Both the position numbers and the translations under genes were made by a program. Source: Lutibacter sp. (GTDB lineage Bacteria; Bacteroidota; Bacteroidia; Flavobacteriales; Flavobacteriaceae). Taken from it: DNA of 64,000 nt. The notes below the pieces were generated by a model. It made no database searches and was not told where the DNA came from. It saw only the letters and a program-made list of their open reading frames with translations. Of this stretch, positions 39,417 to 49,604 are shown in pieces. The stretch covers positions 1 to 64,000 of the forward strand of contig JAUYUA010000092.1 in assembly GCA_030694935.1 (NCBI GenBank), written 5' to 3'. Every line of letters starts with the position of its first letter. Position 1 is the first letter of the stretch.

Positions 39417-39509
39417 TTACTTTTTCTTTTTATGTCTGTTTGCTCTTGCTCTTTTTTTACGTTTATGGGTCGATATTTTCGCCCTCTTTCTTTTTTTACC
39501 ACTTGGCAT
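39417..39509 (-). CDS. Very basic 30-aa protein, candidate small ribosomal or nucleic-acid-binding protein
   Basis: Not in the supplied ORF track (too short). Minus strand: MPSGKKRKRAKISTHKRKKRARANRHKKKK*, between rng and HU. Confidence 0.65.
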   Translation of the reverse strand: MPSGKKRKRAKISTHKRKKRARANRHKKKK

Positions 39510-39563
39510 AATTAAAAGTTGTTTTTTAAATTAATAAATATTTTTAACCTACTTCAATGTAGA

Positions 39564-39851
39564 TTATACTGCTACCTTACTTTTAACTCCTTCTACAAAT
39601 ACTTTTGCTGGCTTAAATGAGGGGATGTTGTGAGCCGGAATTTTAATGGTGGTGTTTTTTGAAATGTTTCTTCCAGTTTTTTCAGCTCTTGTTTTAATAA
39701 TAAAACTGCCAAAACCTCTTAAATAAACATTATCTCCTTTTTCTAAGGAGTTTTTTACCTCTTCCATGAACGCTTCAACAGTTGCTAAAACATCTGCTTT
39801 TTCTATTCCAGATTTGTCTGCAATATTTGATACGATTTCTGCTTTCGTCAT
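39564..39851 (-). CDS. HU family DNA-binding protein
   Basis: MTKAEIVSNIADKSGIEKADVLATVEAFMEEVKNSLEKGDNVYLRGFGSFIIKTRAEKTGRNISKNTTIKIPAHNIPSFKPAK. Confidence 0.96.
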   Translation of the reverse strand: MTKAEIVSNIADKSGIEKADVLATVEAFMEEVKNSLEKGDNVYLRGFGSFIIKTRAEKTGRNISKNTTIKIPAHNIPSFKPAKVFVEGVKSKVAV

Positions 39852-39960
39852 TTTAATATGGGTTATATGTTAATATAAAATTAAGACGGCAAATATATGA
39901 TATAATAATGAAATTCAAAAAGTTAATTCACTAAAATTTAATTAATTAAAAGATGTATCA

Positions 39961-41031
39961 TTGTATTTTATAAAAAACCCAATGATTTTCTCTAAACAAT
40001 TAACATACTGGTATTTACATAATAAAAGAAATCTGCCTTGGCGAGCCACAACCAATCCATACACCATTTGGCTGTCTGAAATTATTTTGCAGCAAACGCG
40101 CGTCGACCAGGGAATGTCGTATTATTTTAAGTTTATTGAAAATTTTCCGACAGTATTCGACTTGGCTGAAGCATCAGAAGAGCAGGTGTTAAAACTTTGG
40201 CAGGGTTTGGGCTATTATTCCAGGGCAAGAAATTTGCACTTTTCCGCAAAATATATTGTGGATGAATTGCATGGCGAATTTCCTGCAACCTATAAAGAAC
40301 TCATAAAGCTTAAAGGCGTTGGCGATTATACCGCTTCCGCTATTGCATCAATCTGTTTTAATGAACCAACGGCGGTTGTTGACGGAAATGTTTATCGGGT
40401 TTTGGCGCGGTATTTTGGAATTGAAACCACCACAAATTCTTCCGATGGAATTAAAATATTTAAACAATTGGCGCAAGAACTTATTGATGAAAAAAACCCT
40501 GGCACGCACAACCAGGCCATCATGGAATTTGGTGCTTTAATGTGTAAACCCAGCAATCCGGATTGCGAAATTTGTTCGTTAAACAGCAGTTGTTTTGCCT
40601 TGTCAAAAAACAAGGTTAAAGAACTTCCCGTTAAAGAAAAAAAAGCCAAAATTAAAACGAGGCATTTTAATTATTTGGTGATTCAATCAAGCGACCAAAA
40701 AACCAAAATTGTAAAGCGAGAAACAGGAATTTGGAGAAATCTTTATGAGTTTCCGCTGATAGAAACAAGCGATATTATTGATGAAAAACAACTTATTGAA
40801 CATAAAATATACAAAGAGTTGTTTTATGATTCAGCCGCAAAGGTAACGCTTTTTGATGATGAAGTGCTTGTGCACAAATTAACGCATCAACATATTCACA
40901 CTAAATTTTGGGTGGTAAACACAGCTGCTTCAGAACATTTTTCAATTCCTTGGAAAGCGATAAAAAAATACCCTGTGCCAGCGTTGATTGATAATTTTTT
41001 GAATCGGTATAAATCCGACTTATTTTTTTAG
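39961..41031 (+). CDS. mutY: A/G-specific adenine glycosylase (start may be 39982)
   Basis: LPWRATTNPYTIWLSEIILQQTRVDQGMSYY, LKGVGDYTASAIASICF, Fe-S cluster Cys pattern C..SNPDCEICSLNSSC. Confidence 0.95.
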   Translation: MYFIKNPMIFSKQLTYWYLHNKRNLPWRATTNPYTIWLSEIILQQTRVDQGMSYYFKFIENFPTVFDLAEASEEQVLKLWQGLGYYSRARNLHFSAKYIVDELHGEFPATYKELIKLKGVGDYTASAIASICFNEPTAVVDGNVYRVLARYFGIETTTNSSDGIKIFKQLAQELIDEKNPGTHNQAIMEFGALMCKPSNPDCEICSLNSSCFALSKNKVKELPVKEKKAKIKTRHFNYLVIQSSDQKTKIVKRETGIWRNLYEFPLIETSDIIDEKQLIEHKIYKELFYDSAAKVTLFDDEVLVHKLTHQHIHTKFWVVNTAASEHFSIPWKAIKKYPVPALIDNFLNRYKSDLFF

Positions 41032-41062
41032 TACTTTTGTTACTTAATTGATACTTAAAAAA

Positions 41063-41509
41063 ATGGCTGGGACAATAAACAAGGTGATACTGATAGGACA
41101 TTTAGGTGATGAAGTGAAAATGCATTATTTTGAGGGCGGAAACGCAATTGGGCGGTTTCCAATTGCCACAAATGAAACCTATACAAATAAGCAAACCGGC
41201 GAAAAAGTCACCACAACGGAATGGCATAATATTGTGGTGAGAAATAAATTGGCCGAAATTTGCGAAAAATATTTATCTAAAGGCGATAAAGTGTATGTTG
41301 AAGGCCGCATAAAAACAAGACAATGGGAAGGTGAAGACGGAGCTAAAAGATATACCACTGAAATTCATGTGGCGGATATGACTTTTTTAACAACCAAAAA
41401 GGAATTGAATGCGCCACAGCAAAAGGAAAGCATAAATCCAAATCCTTTAACGCCATCAAACCAAGAAATTGTAAAGCAAGAACAAGAAGAGGATGATTTG
41501 CCATTCTAA
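41063..41509 (+). CDS. ssb: Single-stranded DNA-binding protein
   Basis: MAGTINKVILIGHLGDEVKMHYFEGGNAIGRFPIATNETY...WHNIVV...YVEGRIKTRQWE, acidic DDLPF tail. Confidence 0.95.
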   Translation: MAGTINKVILIGHLGDEVKMHYFEGGNAIGRFPIATNETYTNKQTGEKVTTTEWHNIVVRNKLAEICEKYLSKGDKVYVEGRIKTRQWEGEDGAKRYTTEIHVADMTFLTTKKELNAPQQKESINPNPLTPSNQEIVKQEQEEDDLPF

Positions 41510-41531
41510 AGTTTAATTAAATTTATGTAAG

Positions 41532-42854
41532 TTGGATCCTGAACCCACGATTTTATCAATTTTTTTAGCAGCGGATATTTTATCAAAAGTCCTAAGTATT
41601 GTTACCCTTTTTTTATTGCTCATTCTTTCCGCGCTAATTTCTGGTGCCGAAGTTGCCTTTTTCTCACTTTCGCAAACAGATCTTAGCAGGGCCTCTGAAT
41701 CAAAATCAAACAAAGAAAAAGCTGTGGTAACATTACTTGAAAGGCCAAAAAAACTATTGGCCACAATCCTGGTTTCAAATAATTTCATCAATATATTAAT
41801 TGTGTTGCTTTTTGCTTATATAGGCAATTTTTTGTTTGCTGAAATTGCGTCGGGCCTATTGAAATTTGTGATAGAAGTTATTTTAGTTACTTTTTTAATT
41901 TTGCTGTTTGGGGAAGTATTGCCAAAATTGTACGCCTCAAGAAATTCATTAAAGTTTGCGGCATTTATGGCATATCCTTTTAAAATGCTGGTGTCGCTGC
42001 TTTCATTTATTAGTTTTCCTTTATTAAGTTTGACCAATATTATTGAAAATAATTTAGGCAAACAGAAATCTAGCTTGTCGGTTGAAAAATTATCACAGGC
42101 ATTAGGGCTTACTTCTAATGAGTCTGCAGATAAAGACGACCAAAAAATATTGCGAGGAATCGTAAGTTTCGGAAATACGGAAACAGGCCAAATCATGACG
42201 CCCCGTATCGATATTTTTGCACTTTCAAAAGATGAAACCTATGAAAATGTGGTGGCTAAAATTGTGAATGAGGGTTTTTCAAGAAATCCTGTATATGATG
42301 AAACTATCGATGAAATTATAGGCGTTTTATATGCCAAGGATTTATTGCCTTATATAGATGTTAAAGATTTTGAGTGGCAAAAATTAATAAGAGAACCTTA
42401 TTTTGTTCCGGAAAATAAAAAACTGGATGATTTGCTGAAAGAATTTCAGGAAAAGAAAAATCATTTAGCGGTTGTTGTTGATGAGTATGGCGGTACAAGC
42501 GGCATTGTTACGCTGGAAGATGTGATTGAAGAAATTGTTGGCGATATTAGTGATGAATATGACCAGGATGATGCGCCTTATTCCATGATTGATGAAAATA
42601 ATTTTTTGTTTGACGGAAAAATCAATTTGAAAGATTTTTATAAAATTTTAGATATAGAAGACTCCTATTTATTTGAGGAGAATAGAGGAGAGTCTGAAAC
42701 ATTGGCCGGTTTTATTTTAGAAATTCACGGAAGATTTCCAAGAAAGCAAGAAATAATTATTTTTTTCAATTTTGCATTTAAAGTTGAAATTATGGATAAA
42801 AAAAGAATTAAGCAGATAAAAGTGACCATAGACCGAGCGCTTGTAAAGGAATAA
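41532..42854 (+). CDS. gldE: Gliding motility-associated protein GldE (CNNM/CorC-like hemolysin family)
   Basis: N-terminal DUF21/CNNM TM domain, CBS pair, CorC_HlyC C-terminus; located between ssb and gldD. Confidence 0.9.
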   Translation: MDPEPTILSIFLAADILSKVLSIVTLFLLLILSALISGAEVAFFSLSQTDLSRASESKSNKEKAVVTLLERPKKLLATILVSNNFINILIVLLFAYIGNFLFAEIASGLLKFVIEVILVTFLILLFGEVLPKLYASRNSLKFAAFMAYPFKMLVSLLSFISFPLLSLTNIIENNLGKQKSSLSVEKLSQALGLTSNESADKDDQKILRGIVSFGNTETGQIMTPRIDIFALSKDETYENVVAKIVNEGFSRNPVYDETIDEIIGVLYAKDLLPYIDVKDFEWQKLIREPYFVPENKKLDDLLKEFQEKKNHLAVVVDEYGGTSGIVTLEDVIEEIVGDISDEYDQDDAPYSMIDENNFLFDGKINLKDFYKILDIEDSYLFEENRGESETLAGFILEIHGRFPRKQEIIIFFNFAFKVEIMDKKRIKQIKVTIDRALVKE

Positions 42855-42855
42855 C

Positions 42856-43416
42856 ATGAGATATTTTTCTTCAATCATTTTTTTGGCATTTATGATAGTT
42901 TCCTGTGGAAAAGAAACCTTGCCAAAACCTGTGCCTTATCTAAAACTCCAGTATCCTGAAGCGATTTATAAAAAAATTGAATCTAATGGACCTTTCACTT
43001 TTGAAATTTCAGATCAGGCCAAAATCAACTTCAAAAATAAGAATTGGGCAAGTATTGAATATCCGCAGTTAAAAGCCACTGTTCATTTAACATATCGTCC
43101 CATAAATAACGATTTAGACGAAATTTTGAAGGAAGTTGAAAAATTAACTTTTGAACATACCATAAAAGCCGACGCCATTAATGCAGTTCCTTATGAAAAC
43201 TCAGAAAAAAGGGTTTTCGCAAAATTGTATAATATTGAAGGAAGTGTTGCCACAAATATTCAGTTTAGAGCAACCGACAGCCTGAAACATGTGCTTTCCG
43301 GAGCTTTGTATTTTTATACGCGGCCAAACTATGACTCCATTGTGCCTGCCATAAAATATGTTGAAAAAGACATCATTCATTTAATTGAAACACTGGAATG
43401 GAAAAATCAACAGTAA
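42856..43416 (+). CDS. gldD: Gliding motility lipoprotein GldD
   Basis: Lipobox IVSCG, PKPVPYLKLQYPEAIYKKI...FTFEISDQAKI, adjacent to gldE. Confidence 0.9.
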   Translation: MRYFSSIIFLAFMIVSCGKETLPKPVPYLKLQYPEAIYKKIESNGPFTFEISDQAKINFKNKNWASIEYPQLKATVHLTYRPINNDLDEILKEVEKLTFEHTIKADAINAVPYENSEKRVFAKLYNIEGSVATNIQFRATDSLKHVLSGALYFYTRPNYDSIVPAIKYVEKDIIHLIETLEWKNQQ

Positions 43417-44462
43417 ATAATTTTAAATACACAAAAATCATAAGAATTTGGTTAATCATTGGGTTGATTATGTTAATTGGCCAAGTTGTAATAGGAGGCA
43501 TTACGCGTTTAACGGGATCGGGATTGTCTATCACTAAATGGGATATTATTACCGGCGTTATTCCGCCTTTAAATGATACAGATTGGGTAAATGAATTTGA
43601 GCTTTATAAAGAAACTCCGCAATTCCATAAAATTAATTCAACATTTACCATTCAGGAGTTTAAATTTATTTATTTCTGGGAATATTTTCACCGGCTTTGG
43701 GTGCGTTCGCTAGGATTTGTGTTTTTAATTCCTTTTATCATTTTTGCGGTTAAAAAGCAGCTCGATTTTTACCTGGTTAAGCGGCTGGCCATTGTTATTT
43801 TGTTAACCATATTAACCGCTTCAGCAGGTTGGATTATGGTGCAAAGCGGCTTGGTAAACAGGCCTTGGGTAAACGCGTATAAACTCACCATTCATTTCAC
43901 CTTGGCGGTGTTGGTGGTATGGGCGATGGTTAAAACGGTGTCGGATGTTTATTTACTGGGAAGCAAATCCCAAATTCCTTCAAAAAGAATTGTTTCTTAT
44001 GTTATTGGCATCGCATTTTTGCAAATGATAGTTGCCGGGATTATGGCTGGAATGCGCGCCGGATTGTATTATCCAACTTGGCCCGATATGAATGGGGAAT
44101 TTGTTCCCGGCATATTGCGAAATTCAACAAATTGGGATTGGCATAATATGATTAATTACGATTCTTATTTATTTGCGCCCGCACTAATACAATTTACGCA
44201 CAGAATGTTGGCTTATATATTGGCTGCTGCTACAATTTATCTATTTTTTAAATTAAGGAAAAGGGCTGAAAAAGCTTCTAAAAAATGGCTAAACAGCGCT
44301 ATGATTTTAGTTTGGGTTCAAATTGCATTGGGAATTTTGACCGTTTTAAATGTTGAAGGTAAAATTCCGTTGTTTTTTGGCGTAAGCCACCAGTTGATGG
44401 GCTTCCTGTATTTTATGGGTTTGTTATTTTTATATGACTCCTTAAGAAAACATAAGGCATAA
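43398..44462 (+). CDS. COX15/CtaA family heme A synthase
   Basis: VVIGGITRLTGSGLSITKWDIITGVIPPLN, FIYFWEYFHRLWVRSLG, MAGMRAGLYYPTWPDMNGEFVP. Confidence 0.95.
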   Translation: MEKSTVNNFKYTKIIRIWLIIGLIMLIGQVVIGGITRLTGSGLSITKWDIITGVIPPLNDTDWVNEFELYKETPQFHKINSTFTIQEFKFIYFWEYFHRLWVRSLGFVFLIPFIIFAVKKQLDFYLVKRLAIVILLTILTASAGWIMVQSGLVNRPWVNAYKLTIHFTLAVLVVWAMVKTVSDVYLLGSKSQIPSKRIVSYVIGIAFLQMIVAGIMAGMRAGLYYPTWPDMNGEFVPGILRNSTNWDWHNMINYDSYLFAPALIQFTHRMLAYILAAATIYLFFKLRKRAEKASKKWLNSAMILVWVQIALGILTVLNVEGKIPLFFGVSHQLMGFLYFMGLLFLYDSLRKHKA

Positions 44463-44492
44463 AAAAAGCTTCAGAAGTCTGAAGCTTTTAGT
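44463..44492. terminator. Bidirectional terminator
   Basis: AAAAAGCTTCAGAAGTCTGAAGCTTTTA. Confidence 0.85.
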
Positions 44493-44511
44493 TTCTTAAA
44501 AGAAAAAAGTG

Positions 44512-44700
44512 TTACTCAGCAGCTGGAGTTTCTTCAACTGTAACAGCTACAGTATCAACAGCTACTTCAACTTCTACAGCTGGAGCCTCTTCTACAGTTA
44601 CTTCAACTGCAGGTACTTCTTCTTTAGGTGTTTCTTTACAAGAAACAGCAAATACACTTACAAAAAGTGCGATTGCTATAAAAAATTTAAATTGTTTCAT
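44512..44700 (-). CDS. Small acidic low-complexity lipoprotein
   Basis: Lipobox FAVSC followed by VEV/EEAPAVEVEV acidic repeats; opposite-strand ORF 44509..44706 is only its mirror. Confidence 0.7.
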   Translation of the reverse strand: MKQFKFFIAIALFVSVFAVSCKETPKEEVPAVEVTVEEAPAVEVEVAVDTVAVTVEETPAAE

Positions 44701-44764
44701 TTTTGATATGATTTTTATTGTTGGTGCAAATTAACAACAAATTTATTAATAATAAAAAAAAATA

Positions 44765-45148
44765 TTATTTATTTTTATCTATTACCTTAATTTCTTCAAT
44801 TTCAGTAATTTTAGTGGCTTTATATAAAGCGCCTCCGCCAATTCCTGCAATCTTATTTGCAATATCTTCCTGACTTATTTTATTTTCATCAAAAGTGAAT
44901 TGCCCTATTTTGGCTTCAAAGTTAACTTTGGAGTAAGTAACACCTTTGGTTTTTGATAATTTCGACTCAATTGTTTTTGCGCAGCCTATTTCACAAGTCA
45001 TTCCTTCTATTTCAACTTCAATGGTTTTGTAATTGGCGGCCACTTCTTGTTTTTCAATTCCCAATTTTTCATTGGAAACCTCTTTTTTGGCTTCATTGCA
45101 GGATAATAAAATAAAGGCGATTGTTAAAATTGAAATTGAAGTTTTCAT
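44765..45148 (-). CDS. Heavy-metal-associated (HMA) domain lipoprotein
   Basis: IEVEIEGMTCEIGCAKTIESKLSKTKGVTYSKVNFEAKIGQFTFDENK. Confidence 0.85.
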   Translation of the reverse strand: MKTSISILTIAFILLSCNEAKKEVSNEKLGIEKQEVAANYKTIEVEIEGMTCEIGCAKTIESKLSKTKGVTYSKVNFEAKIGQFTFDENKISQEDIANKIAGIGGGALYKATKITEIEEIKVIDKNK

Positions 45149-45236
45149 AACTGGTTTCTTTTAATTGGTTGTTCAAATTTAAAACTTTTAAATTTAATTC
45201 CGAATATTTATGCGATTTTTGTAATTATTTTTTTGA

Positions 45237-46109
45237 ATGGAAAACAAAAAATTACGCTGGATTTATTTAATTGCGCTTTCTTTAATTTGGGGAAGTTCTT
45301 TTATTTTAATGAAAAAAGCTTTAATAGGCCTAACGCCAATCCAGGTTGGCGCATTAAGAATTATAATCACCGCAGTTTTTTTGTTGCTTATTGGGTTTAA
45401 CCGATTGCTTAAAATTGAAAAGAGACATTGGAAATACTTAATCTTAAATGCATTATTGGGTTCTTTTTTTCCGGTTTTCTTATTTGCTTTTGCCCTTCAA
45501 AATATCGATAGCTCCATTGCTTCAATTTTAAATGCTTTAACGCCGTTAAACACCTTGCTTTTTGGCGCGACGGTATTTGGATTTGCTTTTAAAAGAAGAC
45601 AGCTTATAGGCGTTTTAATTGGGTTTGCCGGAACAGCAATGCTCATTTTGGAAGGCGCACAAATTCATCCTGAAAATGAATATTTGTATATGGGATTTGT
45701 GATTATAGCCTCTGTTGGCTATGCATTTAATGTAAATCTCATCAAAAAATATTTGCACGATTTAGACGCTTTGAGCATCACAGTAGGGATTTTTGCAATA
45801 TTAATTGTTCCTGCACTGATGGTTTTGTGGTTTTCTGGCTTTTTTCAGTCTGTTGAAATAAATTCCGTTACTACAACTTCATTGGTTTATGTTTCAATAT
45901 TGGCGGTAGTTGGCACCGGAATCGCAACCATTATGTTCAACCGTTTAATTCAGTTGTCAACGCCGGTATTTTCATCTTCCGTAACTTATTTAATTCCTGT
46001 TGTTGCCATCACTTGGGGAATTTTAGATGGAGAGAAAATTTCATTTCTGCAATTCTTTTCGGGTTTGGTAATTTTGGTTGGCGTGTATCTTGCCAATAAA
46101 GCCAAATAA
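45237..46109 (+). CDS. EamA/DMT family transporter
   Basis: Two EamA domains: YLIALSLIWGSSFILMKKAL..., VFSSSVTYLIPVVAITWGILDGEK. Confidence 0.92.
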   Translation: MENKKLRWIYLIALSLIWGSSFILMKKALIGLTPIQVGALRIIITAVFLLLIGFNRLLKIEKRHWKYLILNALLGSFFPVFLFAFALQNIDSSIASILNALTPLNTLLFGATVFGFAFKRRQLIGVLIGFAGTAMLILEGAQIHPENEYLYMGFVIIASVGYAFNVNLIKKYLHDLDALSITVGIFAILIVPALMVLWFSGFFQSVEINSVTTTSLVYVSILAVVGTGIATIMFNRLIQLSTPVFSSSVTYLIPVVAITWGILDGEKISFLQFFSGLVILVGVYLANKAK

Positions 46110-46139
46110 AAAACGGCCCAATTTCTTGAGCCGTTTAAA
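46108..46139. terminator. Terminator-like hairpin
   Basis: AAACGGCccaatttcttgaGCCGTTT between convergent genes. Confidence 0.65.
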
Positions 46140-46165
46140 GTAATTGTAATTAAATTTTGATTTAT

Positions 46166-48247
46166 TTATAGAAAATCAGCTTCCGTAACGCCTTCATTTA
46201 CTTTTGCGCCTATTAATTTAAATTCAACTGTTTGCGGACCTAAACTTCCAGTTTTTGTTCCAGGGAATTTTATTCCGTTAAATTCTTGGTAATTGCCAAA
46301 AGTCGCTTCCTGATTTTGGGTTTGGCCTTGCATCGTAATCACTTGCAATTCCTTCACTTTTAATCCGCTGGCAACATCAAAATAAACCGATGATGAAACA
46401 ATTTCGCCTTTGGTTGAAATTACATAAGCGTCTTTGCCGTCAACAATTTCGATACCTTTAAGTTTAGAATTTTCGTTGTTTAACAATCCCATTTCTAAAA
46501 ATGTTCCGATGGTGTAAGTCATTTCACCGGCCATTGGCGCTGGCAACGGTTGTTTGTTCATAAACACGCCATCTTTAGTCATCACAATTTTAGCCACTAC
46601 ATTTCCACCCATACTGGTTTCATTGGCATATTTTGTTGAAGTTCTTTTTTCGGTGGATACAATAACGCTTCCCATAGCATTGGCTTCATAAGTCGCCAAA
46701 GTGCTTTTTAACGCTTTCACTTTAGCTACACCGCCGATTGCATTAAAGAAATTGTCTAAAACTGTTAATTTGGTTACTCCGGCAGGAATTGGTTTTGACA
46801 TTTCCGGTTTTGAAGCAGCGTTTGATTCTTTGTCAAAATAATTGATGGCGTAAGACAATTTTTCAAGGTTTGGCAAAGCGTCTAACGCTTTTCCAACAAT
46901 AACGATTCTTGCATTGTCTTCACTAAAATATTTTTGGGCAACGCGTTGCACATCTTCAGCCGTTACTGCATTTATTTTTTGCAGATAGGTTTCGTAGAAA
47001 TCTTGAGGCAATTTTTTAGTGACAATGTTTAAAGCGTAACTGGCTACTGTTGAAGGATTTTCAAGTGCCATCACAAAACTTCCGATATACGCAGCTTTAG
47101 CATTTTTTAATTCTTCGGCTGTTACTTTGGTGTCTCGAAAAGTTTTGATTTCTTTCATAAATTCAACCACAGAACTGTCTGTAACCACATTTCTTACTGA
47201 AGCTGCCGATTTAAAAGTCGCTGAAGTTCTTTCGTCATTTCCAATTCTTGAGTAAGCGCCGTAAGTATAACCTTTGTCTTCTCTTAAATTTAAGAATAAA
47301 CGACCTTCACCGCCACCGCCAAAAATTTTATTGGCCAATAAAGCAGCAAAATAATCGGGATTGCTCATTTTTAAATTTACCGTGTTAATCACTGCAATAT
47401 CCGATTGTACCGCATTTGGCATATCAATAAAATTAATTTCAGTCTTGGCAACATCAGCAACTTTAGGGATTTCATAAGCCGGCATCGTTCCTTTTTTCCA
47501 ATTGTTGAAATGTTTGGTTACCTGGGCCTTCACATCTTTAAAAGCGACATCGCCAACAATCACCAAATAGGCATTGTTGGGTTTGAAATAAGTGGCATAA
47601 AAATTTTGAACATCAGCCAATGTTACATTTTTGGCGGTAGTTTCAGTTTCAAATTCTCCGTAAGGATGGTTTTTTCCATAAACCAAAGCGTTTTGGGCTT
47701 TTGCGGCAATGGCAGCAACACTGTTTTCTCCCGATTTAATTCCTTCAAGCAATTGTGCTTGTTGTTTTTCGAATTCTTCTTTTGTAAACAGCGGATTTTG
47801 AACAGCATCGGCCGTTAATTCCAAAATTCTAGGAAAAAATTTAGACAGGGTATTGAAACTTGCACTTTGGCTTCCAATATTAAAGTTGGCGCCTAATAAA
47901 TCAATTTCTTCAACAAAAGCGTCTTTTGAAATTGTTTTAGTTCCATTTCCCATCATTCCTCCGGCTATCGTTGTTAATCCGGCTTTTTCTCCTTCAAAAA
48001 TAGGTCCGTTGTCTAAAATTAACGTGGCTGAAACTTTTGGTAATTTATGATTTTCAACAACCAGTACTTTTAACCCGTTTTTAAGTTCAAAAGTTTGTGG
48101 TTTGCCTAAATTAATAACAGGTGCAGGCCCGGCTTTAGGTTGTTGTGATCTGTCTATTTGTGCAGTTACTCCTAATGAAATAAGGAATAAGGCAATTAAG
48201 GTGGTTATTTTGGTTCTCATATTATTTTTCATCTGTGTATTATTCAA
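46166..48247 (-). CDS. M16 family peptidase (inactive-type/subunit B-like)
   Basis: FELKNGLKVLVVENHKLPKVSATLILDNG...GLTTIAGGMMGNGTKT. No HxxEH seen at the canonical position, consistent with the non-catalytic partner. Confidence 0.9.
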   Translation of the reverse strand: MNNTQMKNNMRTKITTLIALFLISLGVTAQIDRSQQPKAGPAPVINLGKPQTFELKNGLKVLVVENHKLPKVSATLILDNGPIFEGEKAGLTTIAGGMMGNGTKTISKDAFVEEIDLLGANFNIGSQSASFNTLSKFFPRILELTADAVQNPLFTKEEFEKQQAQLLEGIKSGENSVAAIAAKAQNALVYGKNHPYGEFETETTAKNVTLADVQNFYATYFKPNNAYLVIVGDVAFKDVKAQVTKHFNNWKKGTMPAYEIPKVADVAKTEINFIDMPNAVQSDIAVINTVNLKMSNPDYFAALLANKIFGGGGEGRLFLNLREDKGYTYGAYSRIGNDERTSATFKSAASVRNVVTDSSVVEFMKEIKTFRDTKVTAEELKNAKAAYIGSFVMALENPSTVASYALNIVTKKLPQDFYETYLQKINAVTAEDVQRVAQKYFSEDNARIVIVGKALDALPNLEKLSYAINYFDKESNAASKPEMSKPIPAGVTKLTVLDNFFNAIGGVAKVKALKSTLATYEANAMGSVIVSTEKRTSTKYANETSMGGNVVAKIVMTKDGVFMNKQPLPAPMAGEMTYTIGTFLEMGLLNNENSKLKGIEIVDGKDAYVISTKGEIVSSSVYFDVASGLKVKELQVITMQGQTQNQEATFGNYQEFNGIKFPGTKTGSLGPQTVEFKLIGAKVNEGVTEADFL

Positions 48248-49604
48248 TTTCCTTTTTTAGATAATCCATTTCAACGCGGCTGTTTTTGTTCAAATATTCA
48301 TTTGCAACGCGTTTAATGTCTTCTCTGGTTATGGAGCGGTAAATGTTAATTTCATCATTAATTAAATTTGTATTGCCTTTTAAAGTATAGTTTGCAGCTA
48401 AAGTGTTGGCAATATTTTGAACTCCGGAATTTGAATTCACAAAATTGTTTTCAAATTTATTTTGTAATTTTTGAAATTCTTTTTCTGAAATTAATTCAGT
48501 TTGAAGTTTGGAAATTTCGGCATCCATTTCAACGCCTAAATCATCTAAAGTAGTTGCGCCCATTGGCAATGCGCCCATAATATAAACGCCGTAATCTTCT
48601 TGAGAATCATTAAATGCCAACACCTGTAACGCTTTTTTCTCTTCAACCAATTTTTTGTACAAACGGGCACTTTTTCCGCTTGTTAAAATGGAAGAAACCA
48701 TATCCAAGGTATAAGAATCTTTGTCTTTATTTGATGGTGTTCTGTAAATAAAAAGTTTAACGGGAATTTGAATGTTCGAATCGTATTCGGTAACCTTTAT
48801 GCTTTCAGTGATTGAAGCTTCTTTCGCAGTTACTCTTTCAACTTTTTCTCCTTTAGGAATATCGCCAAAATAATTTTCAATCATTTTTTTGGTGGCTTCA
48901 GTTTCAAAATCGCCGGCAACCACTAAAACAGCATTGTTAGGTGCATAGAATTTTTTATGAAAATCTAAAAACTCTTGCAATTTTGCCGCATCTAAATCTT
49001 CCATGCTTCCGATGACCGAATTTTTATAAGGATGATTTTTAAAAACATGCTGATTAATACCAGTGCGATAGCTAATTTTTCCATAAGGCGCATTGTCGAT
49101 TCTGGCGCGTTTTTCTTCTTTGATTACTTCGTTTTGCGTGTCAACGCCAACTTGGTTAATCACAGGGTGCAACATACGTTCCGACTCTAACCACAAACCA
49201 AGTTCCAAATTGTTGGAAGGAAAAGTTTCATAATAAAAAGTTCGGTCTTGCGTGGTATTTGCATTGTTTGTTCCGCCATTGGCAGACACAATTTTAAAAA
49301 ACTCGCCTTTAGGAATATTTTTGGTTCCTTCAAACAATAAATGTTCGAAAAAGTGTGCGAATCCAGTACGTCCGTCCACTTCATCTTTGGCGCCAACATG
49401 ATACATTACAGAGGTGCTGATAATGGGTGCGGAATTGTCTTTGTGTAAAATAACGTGCAGGCCGTTACTTAAATCGTACTCTTCAAATGTTACTTTTTGG
49501 GCAAACATGTTAACGCTTAAAAATAGCGCCAAAGAGCTTAAATAGATCATTTTTCTCATAGGTAATACTAGTTTAATTAAATTAATATGGCGTATAGGAC
49601 GCAT
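48240..49604 (-). CDS. M16 family zinc metallopeptidase (catalytic)
   Basis: YDLSNGLHVILHKDNSAPIISTSVMYHVGAKDE...GFAHFFEHLLFEGTKN (HxxEH). Confidence 0.95.
   Translation of the reverse strand: MRPIRHINLIKLVLPMRKMIYLSSLALFLSVNMFAQKVTFEEYDLSNGLHVILHKDNSAPIISTSVMYHVGAKDEVDGRTGFAHFFEHLLFEGTKNIPKGEFFKIVSANGGTNNANTTQDRTFYYETFPSNNLELGLWLESERMLHPVINQVGVDTQNEVIKEEKRARIDNAPYGKISYRTGINQHVFKNHPYKNSVIGSMEDLDAAKLQEFLDFHKKFYAPNNAVLVVAGDFETEATKKMIENYFGDIPKGEKVERVTAKEASITESIKVTEYDSNIQIPVKLFIYRTPSNKDKDSYTLDMVSSILTSGKSARLYKKLVEEKKALQVLAFNDSQEDYGVYIMGALPMGATTLDDLGVEMDAEISKLQTELISEKEFQKLQNKFENNFVNSNSGVQNIANTLAANYTLKGNTNLINDEINIYRSITREDIKRVANEYLNKNSRVEMDYLKKEIE

Noticed and set aside
44509-44706. 65-aa plus-strand ORF opposite the small acidic lipoprotein
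   Set aside because: Ser/Phe/Tyr/Asn-rich mirror of a low-complexity lipoprotein gene; the minus-strand frame has a proper lipobox.
46166-49604. Novel paired-peptidase system
   Set aside because: Adjacent catalytic and non-catalytic M16 peptidases are a known bacterial arrangement.
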